Assembly (NCBI GenBank): GCA_016235445.1
Contig: JACRLB010000003.1
Span: 172,714 to 236,713 of the forward strand
Origin: Chloroflexota bacterium
Lineage (GTDB): Bacteria > Chloroflexota > Anaerolineae > Anaerolineales > Villigracilaceae
Direction: 5' to 3'
DNA: 64,000 bases
A program made the position numbers and the translations under genes. The notes beneath the pieces were generated by a model, which searched no databases, was not told the DNA's origin, and saw only the letters and a program-made list of their open reading frames with translations. Below, piece after piece: positions 57,897 through 64,000 of the stretch (the first letter of the stretch is position 1; each line of letters begins with the position of its first letter).

Positions 57897-58648
57897 CTTT
57901 TTATTCTTTGTATCATCGAGCTGGTCATCGGCTGGGTGACAATCGGCGTGGATGCCGAGCGCGCATCGGACGCATACCCGAACCTGCGCATGGCCATGCG
58001 CCGCACCCAACTGAGAACCGCCCTGGCGGAAAATTCCTCTTCGTATGGAATGGGCACGGTGGTGTTTTTCTCCAGCGCAATACGCAGTTCCTGCACGGTT
58101 TTACCGGGGAATTCCGTGCGCCCCGCGCCAACGGCCCAATAAATATGCGCGTCGCTGGATGCGATCTTTGCCAGCGGAAGATAGATCGAAAGTTTTTGCG
58201 CCACCTTGTCGAAATTTTGCGTGCCCATGTTGTGCGTTTCGATGCCCTTCAACGTTCCCTTGGCGCGGGGGTTGGTGAGCGCGCCCAGCACGGCTTCCAT
58301 CGAAAGGCTGTTTGGTAAATTGTTGAAAGGGTGCGGGGCAATGGCAATGCCGCCCTGTTTGCCGATATAAAGCAGGGTGTCGATCAATGACAAACCCGCG
58401 GGCGGCAAGGTTTTGATGAAGAGCGCCACCAGATGCCCATCCTTCGTGCTGACCTCCGCGCCGGGAATCACCTCGACCCCATACTTTGGCGCAAGCTCCT
58501 GCGCCTCCAGCGAGCCGCGCATTTCATCGTGGTCTGTAATTGCAATCACATCCAGGCCTACATCTGCGGCCTGTTTGAGAATGGCGCGCACCGTGGTGGT
58601 TGCGTCATACGAATAGATCGAGTGAATGTGAAGGTCTGCGGTGCCCAT
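57878..58648 (-). CDS. PHP-domain metal-dependent phosphoesterase
   Basis: A 256-residue PHP protein: ADLHIHSIYSYD (H-x-H), ITDHDEMRG, IPGAEVSTKDGHLVALF, APHPFNN, GIETHN and ASSDAHIY supply the metal ligands of the trinuclear site. It resembles the RNase AM/nucleoside-3',5'-bisphosphate phosphatase family (YciV-like) and stand-alone PHP hydrolases. The C-terminal 45 residues are basic and variable. The substrate is unproven. Confidence 0.9.
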   Translation of the reverse strand: MGTADLHIHSIYSYDATTTVRAILKQAADVGLDVIAITDHDEMRGSLEAQELAPKYGVEVIPGAEVSTKDGHLVALFIKTLPPAGLSLIDTLLYIGKQGGIAIAPHPFNNLPNSLSMEAVLGALTNPRAKGTLKGIETHNMGTQNFDKVAQKLSIYLPLAKIASSDAHIYWAVGAGRTEFPGKTVQELRIALEKNTTVPIPYEEEFSARAVLSWVRRMAMRRFGYASDARSASTPIVTQPMTSSMIQRIKRKKDGQ

Positions 58649-58662
58649 GTATGCCTCGACGA

Positions 58663-59862
58663 TTAATTGCGCAGGGGAATTCTTTTACTCCAATTCAAAA
58701 CGAATACCCATGCAAAGATCAGAACGATGGGTTTCAACATGCGCCAGAGCAGGATTTGAAACCACTTCCATTTTAACGTATAGATGACTTGTGTGATGAG
58801 CCAGCGCACCAGCAATGTTTGACCCAACCCGCTTCGTACGAACCGACGCTTGAATCTGCTGAATGAAAATTCGCCACGCTGATAGGACTCTGCGATCTCC
58901 TGCGCCGCGATGACCCCGTACCCCAGCGCCATGCTGATGCCCTCGCCGAAGATCGGGTCTGCGCCCACGGCATCGCCCACCAACAAGACTCGCGGCGCTG
59001 ACATTTTATTCCACGGGCTGTACCAGCGGATGGGATGACCTTTGATCTCGTAATCGTTCAAGTCAAAGCCGTGGCGTTTCATCTCTTCCGCGAGCGGCTC
59101 TTTCAATGCGGGACGTTTTTGTTCTGCCAGCAGGTTGGTGTCATAGACGCCCCAACAGCGCATCGGCTTACCATTGACTTGAGTGGGGAAGTCCCACGTG
59201 TAGCCTGCGATATTGTCTGGGACGGGGAAGAAATCGAAATAAGCCGCGTCATTGCGAGGGCGTTCTTGTTCCGCGTGCTTTTCGCGGCCCGAAGCAATCT
59301 CTTTAACGGAATAATTTGGGGTTATCACTTCCAGCACCCGCGCCGTGTAGACGGGTTCGTTTGGGAAAATACTGCGGCGCGTGACTCCGTTCGAGCCGTC
59401 TGCGCCGACGACGATTTCTGCGCGGAATTCTCCCTGGTCGGTCTGGACGGTGACGCCGTTTTCATCGGGAATAACTTTCTTTACCGTTACTCCTTCTCTA
59501 ATCTCTATTCCTCTGCTTTCTGCTTTCCGTGCCAGCCAGTGATCGAACTCATCGCGGCGGATGACGCGGATGGCATGTCGCTTCGCCATGCGGACGGTGA
59601 GTCCTTTGCCTGCGAAATCGAAGCGGATGTTGGGAGCGTCCACGTGCGGCACTTCGCGCACATCCAGGCCAAGCCGTTCGAGGATGATTTCGGCGTCGAT
59701 GACGAGTCCGCCCGCGCACAGCTTGAGGCGTGGATAATGCTCTTTTTCCAGAATCAGGATTCGGGTGGAAAGATGCGGGGCGATCTTCGTCAGGTGCAAT
59801 GCGGTGGAGAGTCCGCTGGGGCCGCCGCCGAGAATGAGGATATCGTATTTGGTGTCCATCAT
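58663..59862 (-). CDS. Geranylgeranyl-reductase family flavoprotein
   Basis: A 399-residue FAD enzyme: ILILGGGPSGLSTALHL (dinucleotide loop), LCAGGLVIDAEI, VVGADGSNGVTRR, and VLLVGDAVGADPIFGEGISMAL (FAD-binding GD motif). C-terminal hydrophobic helix (VLIFAWVFVLNW) anchors it. Such enzymes reduce prenyl chains of quinones or lipids, or act in polyprenol metabolism. ATG 59862 (or 59859) is the start; the frame open to 60018 is repeat-derived. Residues KEIASGREKHAEQERPRND come from a CATTGCGAG-type repeat inserted in frame. Confidence 0.88.
   Translation of the reverse strand: MMDTKYDILILGGGPSGLSTALHLTKIAPHLSTRILILEKEHYPRLKLCAGGLVIDAEIILERLGLDVREVPHVDAPNIRFDFAGKGLTVRMAKRHAIRVIRRDEFDHWLARKAESRGIEIREGVTVKKVIPDENGVTVQTDQGEFRAEIVVGADGSNGVTRRSIFPNEPVYTARVLEVITPNYSVKEIASGREKHAEQERPRNDAAYFDFFPVPDNIAGYTWDFPTQVNGKPMRCWGVYDTNLLAEQKRPALKEPLAEEMKRHGFDLNDYEIKGHPIRWYSPWNKMSAPRVLLVGDAVGADPIFGEGISMALGYGVIAAQEIAESYQRGEFSFSRFKRRFVRSGLGQTLLVRWLITQVIYTLKWKWFQILLWRMLKPIVLIFAWVFVLNWSKRIPLRN
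59247..59300 (-). repeat. CATTGCGAGG-type repeat inserted in the reductase gene
   Basis: CGTCATTGCGAGGGCGTTCT (59247 on) and CCCGAAGCAATCTCTTT (to about 59306) are the usual inverted arms. The element is in frame and keeps the gene open. Confidence 0.8.
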
Positions 59863-59900
59863 CCTATTGTGCCACAAATAGCCGTGACGCTTCGGTACAT

Positions 59901-59939
59901 GTAGGTCAAATTGCCAATTTGACCTACACCTTGCGCCGA
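59901..59939. repeat. TAGGTCAAATTGCCAATTTGACCTA palindrome
   Basis: A near-perfect dyad GTAGGTCAAATTG-CC-AATTTGACCTAC, then ACACCTTGCGCC. The same unit, reversed, is at 30867-30893. Confidence 0.7.
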
Positions 59940-60032
59940 GGCGGTCTGCTTTGGCTGTATAATTTTCAAATTCTGGAAATGGATTGCGGATTTCATTCTG
60001 CATTCCTGGCATTTTCAATCAAAAGGAACAAC

Positions 60033-60851
60033 ATGGCGCGCAAAATTTTCAGCAGTACTTTGATCGTTCTCAGTTCCACTTTGCTGATTCTGAGCATCTT
60101 CGGAATCGCTCTGGCGTGGGTCTACAACGAACCGCTCACGAAGCTATCCATTTTGCGCTTGCAGGAGGCAGACTCGCAACTGGCGCAAATCCAAACCGAT
60201 TTGCGAGATGCCAAAGCCGAGGTGGAACGCGCCCTGCGCATCATTCAATCTGCCGAGGATGCGTTGGCCTCGCTCACCCAGCAGACCACCGACGCGAAGA
60301 CCTTGCTGGAGGATGTTAACGCTACGCTGGACGATCAGCTCATCCCCGGGTTGGAGACGACCCGCACGAGCATCACCGAAGTGCGCAGTACCCTCGAAGA
60401 TTTGCGCGGCGCGCTGGAGCAGATCAACTCTCTTCCATTTATTAATTTGAACATTCCTGGTGATGAATTGCTTGTCAGCATCATTGGTCAGGTGGATGAT
60501 CTCGACAGCGGCATTGCCAATGTGCAAGACCTGGCACAGCGCGCCTCCACATTTATCAGCGACACATCGTATTTATTGGGCGGAGATTTCAACGAGACGA
60601 AACAGCAACTCGAAGACCTTGTGCTCGTCCTGACTGAATATGACCAGAAAGCCACAGACTGGCGCAAACAGATTGCGACATTGATCGAGTCTGCGCCACG
60701 CTGGATAGACAACGCCTCTCTCTCCCTGACGGTTGGTCTGCTCTGGTTTGCATTCTCTCAGTTTGGGCTGACCCTGCATGGGCTAAGCATGAAGCGTGGC
60801 ATCGATCCGCTGGGTGTACTGCGGGAAACATTCAAGAAGCCATCTATATGA
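60033..60851 (+). CDS. Membrane protein with coiled-coil periplasmic region
   Basis: A 272-residue protein: TM1 (about 7-29, STLIVLSSTLLILSIFGIAL), a long helical coiled coil (about 45-130: QLAQIQTDLRDAKAEVERAL, DDQLIPGLETTRTSITEVRS), and TM2 near the C-terminus (about 229-249, SLSLTVGLLWFAFSQFGLTL). No catalytic motif. Probably a structural or scaffold membrane protein. ATG 60033 with AAAAGGAA is chosen over the longer frame. Confidence 0.6.
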   Translation: MARKIFSSTLIVLSSTLLILSIFGIALAWVYNEPLTKLSILRLQEADSQLAQIQTDLRDAKAEVERALRIIQSAEDALASLTQQTTDAKTLLEDVNATLDDQLIPGLETTRTSITEVRSTLEDLRGALEQINSLPFINLNIPGDELLVSIIGQVDDLDSGIANVQDLAQRASTFISDTSYLLGGDFNETKQQLEDLVLVLTEYDQKATDWRKQIATLIESAPRWIDNASLSLTVGLLWFAFSQFGLTLHGLSMKRGIDPLGVLRETFKKPSI

Positions 60852-60861
60852 AAATGAATTA

Positions 60862-61095
60862 AACACGAAGGACACAAAGAGCTCTAAGGAAAACCTGGCT
60901 CTCCCGTTTCTGGCGGGATTGAATTTCAAACAACAAACCTTTTGCCGCGAATTCCGCGAATTGGTTTAAAAATTGGCGTGAATTAGCGACATTGTGCCCG
61001 TAGGGTAAATTCGCGGCAGATTTTTTTAGTTGGCGATAGTTTTCCCGTTAAAAACGGTAGAGCCGAAAACATTTGTGTACTTTGTCCTTCGTGTT
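60862..61095. repeat. AACACGAAGGACA foldback element
   Basis: AACACGAAGGACA (60862-60874) and TGTCCTTCGTGTT (61083-61095) are perfectly inverted. The interior holds TGCCGCGAATTCCGCG... / ...AATTCGCGGCA. About 234 bp, non-coding, filling the spacer before the metallophosphatase gene. Confidence 0.7.
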
Positions 61096-61108
61096 AAGGA
61101 TCGTAGAA

Positions 61109-62476
61109 TCAAGCGTACGCGCCGGACCAGGTCTCGAAGCGGCGGCCATCATGTTCCTCGGCGGTGTAAAAGGTGAGGTAAGTGAGCGCCTGATACGGCA
61201 CGAATTTTTGTTCCTTCGGGTTCTGGATCGCAAGATCGTAATACGAATGCCAGGTGCCCGCGTTGAAATAGATCTGACTTTCGGGTTGGGCGAGCGCCAT
61301 GTTCATCCCCAGCGGCACAACTTCATAGTGATGGGTGTGCCCATAAATAATGTGCTGGGCTTTTCCATTTAAGAACGCAGGCTCTTTCAGCGCATGGCTG
61401 GCGAAGGAATGTTTTCCGCTCCACATTTTTTTGCGAACCCAGATCACCACGTCGTTGATGGTGGCGAACGAGGCGCGCCCCGAAAGTTTGACGATCAACT
61501 GCATGGCGTCCACCGTGTCGAAGCGGAAGGCCTGGTCTGCTTCGCGTACAAAATTCATTTGCAGAAATTCGTCTGCGATCTCATCCCACACGCTTTTCAA
61601 TTCGTCTTCCAATGGATGCTCGCCCGCGTAATGCCGAATCTGTCCGCTGATCCAAAGCGGGGCGGCCAGCACAGGGCGGATGTTGGCGATCTTGCGCAAA
61701 CTGTCTATGATGCCGGGCGGCAATAAATCGCCATATCTTTTTTGCACTTCCACGGGGAAGCGGTTGCACACGTCCATGGTGAAGGCATCGCCGACAGTGC
61801 CGAAGTCACGGCCTCTTTCGCGGTTGAAGTTGAATTTATCGTACACATCCCCGTGGCGGGCGAGAACTTTATGACGCTCGAATAAATCCTTCAAGATGGG
61901 AGATTCATCCGCATCATACGGGAAGGGGGAAGCTGGGTTGCACAACCCCATCTTTTGAATCATCTCGGAGCGGATTCTGTCAAAGGCGGCGCCTGGCAGG
62001 TGGTAGTACCAATCGTGATTGCCCACCATGTAATGAAAGCGTACCTTGAGTGGTATCTGTTCTGCGCTTTGGAAATCAGGCTCGCCTTTGCTGTTGGCAG
62101 GTGCAAGGCGGATTTCTTCTCCGCTGGCGAGGCGGCGCAGAATCTGCATGGCTTCGTGGTTATGATCCAATATTGCGTTGGTCACTTCGAGAAGTTTGGC
62201 CGCGTAGGCGGGGCTGTTTGTATCGCTCCATGGGCGGATGTAGTGTGAGTCACTCGAAGATGAATCCAGCCAGCGCGCGGAGTGAAGCGGGTCGAGGATG
62301 TCGCCCATCAGCAAAACGTCGAGGCTGTCGATCGGACGGTAGCCACCGTCTCTGCGGAGGGAGGCGAAGCGGGCGGTTTCGGTCAGGCGGCGGGCGAAGA
62401 GTCGAAAGGCGCTGGGTGAGATCGAATCGGCTGTTGTTCCGTCTCCAAGATGAAGGTCACTGATGATGACGAGCAT
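61109..62476 (-). CDS. Metallophosphoesterase (calcineurin-like)
   Basis: A 455-residue metallophosphoesterase: SDLHLGD (D-x-H), VLLMGDILDP (GD), MVGNHDWYYH (GNHD), and IYGHTHHYE (GHTH) with H in the C-terminal part. Long insertions (about 90-300) distinguish it from UDP-diacylglucosamine hydrolases. The substrate is unknown. Start ATG 62476 with GGAGAA upstream. Confidence 0.88.
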   Translation of the reverse strand: MLVIISDLHLGDGTTADSISPSAFRLFARRLTETARFASLRRDGGYRPIDSLDVLLMGDILDPLHSARWLDSSSSDSHYIRPWSDTNSPAYAAKLLEVTNAILDHNHEAMQILRRLASGEEIRLAPANSKGEPDFQSAEQIPLKVRFHYMVGNHDWYYHLPGAAFDRIRSEMIQKMGLCNPASPFPYDADESPILKDLFERHKVLARHGDVYDKFNFNRERGRDFGTVGDAFTMDVCNRFPVEVQKRYGDLLPPGIIDSLRKIANIRPVLAAPLWISGQIRHYAGEHPLEDELKSVWDEIADEFLQMNFVREADQAFRFDTVDAMQLIVKLSGRASFATINDVVIWVRKKMWSGKHSFASHALKEPAFLNGKAQHIIYGHTHHYEVVPLGMNMALAQPESQIYFNAGTWHSYYDLAIQNPKEQKFVPYQALTYLTFYTAEEHDGRRFETWSGAYA

Positions 62477-62645
62477 GGCGTTCTCCTGTTTGAATTATAG
62501 CGCGAATGGTTGGTTGACGGTGTGGTGCGGAAAACCCCCCCGGGCGCTTCGAGATTGCCAGATTGGGAATTGGAAATCCGCAAAGCGGTGCGCGAGACAG
62601 TCACATGAAAGCGTTATAATAGCAATATAGTTCAGGAGAAAAACC

Positions 62646-62831
62646 ATGTTTACTCATATTGCTTATAACAATGAAATTTTAAGTAGCAAGCCGCATATAC
62701 TTGGTACGCGTCTTAGTATTGAATTTATTCTTGAACTCTTCGCCAGCGGTGCGACAAAAGATGAGGTGATTAAATCGTATCCGCAATTAACAGCCGAAGC
62801 GATTGAAGAAGCCTTGCTTTTTGAATGGTAG
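62646..62831 (+). CDS. DUF433 protein (first copy)
   Basis: A 61-residue DUF433 protein (HILGTRLSIEFILELFASGATKDEVIKSYPQL). DUF433 proteins are small helix-turn-helix-like antitoxins, typically paired with DUF5615 PIN-like toxins. CAGGAG precedes the ATG. It overlaps or abuts the next DUF433 gene and forms a three-gene unit with the PIN-like gene at 63192. Confidence 0.85.
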   Translation: MFTHIAYNNEILSSKPHILGTRLSIEFILELFASGATKDEVIKSYPQLTAEAIEEALLFEW

Positions 62832-62839
62832 TTAGAATC

Positions 62840-63199
62840 ATGACTCAATTTCCCCTTGACCTGCAAACTGTTATCAGCCGCCTCGACGCGTTGGAGGCGG
62901 AGTTCAAACGGCTGCGCCAGTCTTTAATGTCTGTAGAAAATACTTCCGTTTCCCTTGACCATCCTTATGTGGAAAGCGTCGCGGATGTGCTGGGCGGCGA
63001 ACCTGTTATTAAGAGTACTCGAACTCCCGTCCGTGCGATTGTGGAACGTTGGAAATTTGGGGAAAACATTGATGAAATTGCACGCAGTTTGCCGCATTTG
63101 CGATTGGCACAGGTCTTCGATGCGCTTGGCTACTACGACGATCACCGTGAAGAGATCGAAAAATACATTGAACTGAATCGAGTTCCAGCGCATGACTGA
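62840..63199 (+). CDS. DUF433 protein (second, with N-terminal coiled coil)
   Basis: A 119-residue protein: a coiled-coil-like N-part (LQTVISRLDALEAEFKRLRQSL) and a C-terminal DUF433 domain (EPVIKSTRTPVRAIVERWKFGENIDEIARSLPHLRLAQVFDAL). ATG 62840 is chosen; an in-frame ATG 62825 overlaps the previous gene. Overlaps the PIN-like gene by 8 bp, so coupled. Probably the cognate antitoxin of the next gene. Confidence 0.85.
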   Translation: MTQFPLDLQTVISRLDALEAEFKRLRQSLMSVENTSVSLDHPYVESVADVLGGEPVIKSTRTPVRAIVERWKFGENIDEIARSLPHLRLAQVFDALGYYDDHREEIEKYIELNRVPAHD

Positions 63200-63563
63200 A
63201 GAAAAAGAAGGGAAATTTTCGACTCTTTACATTCATCTATATTTTGACGAAGATGTTTCTGTAGGTATTGTTGAAAACCTGCGGACACGCGGATTTGATG
63301 TTTTGTCTGTGCGTGATGCGGGTGCGCGAGGCAGGTCAGATGATGAACAAATGCTCTATGCCGTCTTGCAAAAGCGCGCGATGGTTACTCACAACCGCGT
63401 TGACTTTGAAAAACAACACGTCAAATTGCTCGAAAATGGGATGCAACACTTCGGGGTCATTGTTGCCAAACGCCGCAGGGATTCAGAAGTGGTCGCTAAA
63501 TTATTGGAACTGCTGGACACAGTCACCGCTGAAGAGATGAAAAACCAGCTTCGATACATCTGA
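63192..63563 (+). CDS. DUF5615/PIN-like putative toxin
   Basis: A 123-residue PIN-like domain: IHLYFDEDVSVGIVENLRTRGFDVLSVRDAGARGRSDDEQML has the acidic D-E-D and D residues of the Mut7-C/DUF5615 fold, and later VTHNRVDFEKQH. Such proteins are predicted RNases of toxin-antitoxin systems with DUF433 partners. Two DUF433 genes precede it, with 8-bp overlap. The role is inferred from context. Confidence 0.85.
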   Translation: MTEEKEGKFSTLYIHLYFDEDVSVGIVENLRTRGFDVLSVRDAGARGRSDDEQMLYAVLQKRAMVTHNRVDFEKQHVKLLENGMQHFGVIVAKRRRDSEVVAKLLELLDTVTAEEMKNQLRYI

Positions 63564-63577
63564 TATTTGGGATATAT

Positions 63578-63710
63578 ATGCCTACCACCGATAAACGCCC
63601 CCTAAAAGTATTCCTCTGCCACGCCCACGCGGACTGTGAACCCCGTGCGCGGACTCTACGCCCGCCTGACCCAAGACGGCGTGGACACATTGCTCGACAA
63701 AGCCAAACTG
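63578..63710 (+). pseudogene. Broken TIR-domain gene (5' fragment, frameshifted)
   Basis: ATG 63578 begins MPTTDKRPLKVFLCHAHAD, the typical start of a TIR domain (KVFLCHA.AD). After about 20 codons the frame must shift to read PVRGLYARLTQDGVDTLLDK, the next TIR segment (xVRxLYxxLxxDGVDxWLD). The sequence then stops matching at about 63710, where a repeat fragment GTGAGCGAAGTCGAA begins. So it is an inactivated and 3'-truncated gene. Confidence 0.75.
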
Positions 63711-63756
63711 CATGGTGAGCGAAGTCGAACCATCCTCTAAGGTCATCAGTCACAAG

Positions 63757-64000
63757 TTAAGGGTTTCCTGAGGTTGTCAAGATAGGAATAAGTTCCACGG
63801 GCGAAGGATGTGCGGCTTTGCGTTTCCGCTTGACGATACCAAGCAATTTGGTGTTGGCGGCTAGGTAAGTGACGACATCCTTAGCCTGCCCGCGATTACG
63901 TGCCTGCGTAAAGAAATAAAGACTACGATAGACCATTTCCATAGAGATGGCTGCAAACGGCTGATAGAGCGCTTCGGCAACACTGTCGGTGAGATCCACC
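63757..64000 (-). CDS. C-terminal fragment of an unidentified protein, cut by the window edge
   Basis: At least 80 residues (…DSVAEALYQPFAAISMEMVYRSLYFFTQARNRGQAKDVVTYLAANTKLLGIVKRKRKAAHP...), continuing beyond the edge. The style (a helical end and a basic KRKRKAAHPSP tail) is compatible with the C-terminus of a transposase, and its position next to a truncated gene fits an insertion sequence, but I cannot confirm the family. Confidence 0.4.
   Translation of the reverse strand, partial: VDLTDSVAEALYQPFAAISMEMVYRSLYFFTQARNRGQAKDVVTYLAANTKLLGIVKRKRKAAHPSPVELIPILTTSGNP

Overview
This 64 kb window looks like chromosomal DNA of an anaerolinean-type Chloroflexota bacterium. That is an inference from the gene set and style: lipoproteins with Thr/Pro-rich linkers, a dpp/opp-type peptide transporter, separate acyl-CoA carboxylase subunits, a geranylgeranyl-reductase family enzyme, and very many small dispersed repeats. 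There is no rRNA or universal marker that would settle taxonomy. Coding density is high and both strands are used in short operons. I see no CRISPR array, prophage or complete insertion sequence.

Layout: 1-5.3 kb holds a STAS protein, a SRPBCC protein, a two-component system, then a lipoprotein thioredoxin whose catalytic CxxC motif reads UGA-Ile-Asn-Cys (probable selenocysteine) followed by MsrP/MsrQ, an envelope methionine-sulfoxide repair pair. 5.6-11.2 kb has a membrane-anchored DsbA-like protein, two deoxynucleoside kinases, pyrB and nucleotidyltransferase-fold genes. 11.3-14.8 kb is a small glycosyltransferase cluster. 15-22.3 kb has an SDR, mutS2, an SGNH-like lipoprotein, a phosphatase and membrane proteins. 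22.9-29.7 kb is an acyl-CoA module: methylcrotonyl-CoA-carboxylase-like beta subunit, biotin carboxylase, biotinyl carrier, MaoC hydratase and CitE-like CoA-ester lyase. 30-33.3 kb has an EamA transporter, a DEAD-box helicase and a cold-shock protein. 33.3-38 kb has a lipoprotein, a diguanylate cyclase, an aminotransferase, a sugar nucleotidyltransferase and a Nudix hydrolase. 37.9-41.2 kb is pcrA, interrupted by an intein. 41.6-44 kb has a subtilase and mscL. 44.5-50.9 kb is a five-gene peptide ABC operon whose binding protein has its two sequence halves in swapped order. 51.7-57.8 kb has a second binding protein in normal order, a REC protein, tRNA-Gln, glmU, cdd and recO. 57.9-62.5 kb has a PHP protein, the reductase, a coiled-coil membrane protein and a metallophosphatase. 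62.6-64 kb is an accessory end: DUF433/DUF5615 toxin-antitoxin-like genes, a broken TIR-domain gene and an edge-truncated ORF.

The strongest observations are: (1) the UGA at the nucleophilic cysteine of the thioredoxin, with a fitting bacterial SECIS-like hairpin; (2) the apparent circular permutation of the peptide-binding protein, diagnosed against its in-window paralogue; (3) the intein, with an unusual insert, in pcrA; (4) several MITE-like families with perfect target-site duplications, two of them in nested insertions; (5) many short repeats that have entered genes in frame (mutS2, a glycosyltransferase, pcrA, the reductase, a nucleotidyltransferase); (6) terminator-bearing leaders before the DEAD-box helicase and cold-shock genes that share a short sequence.
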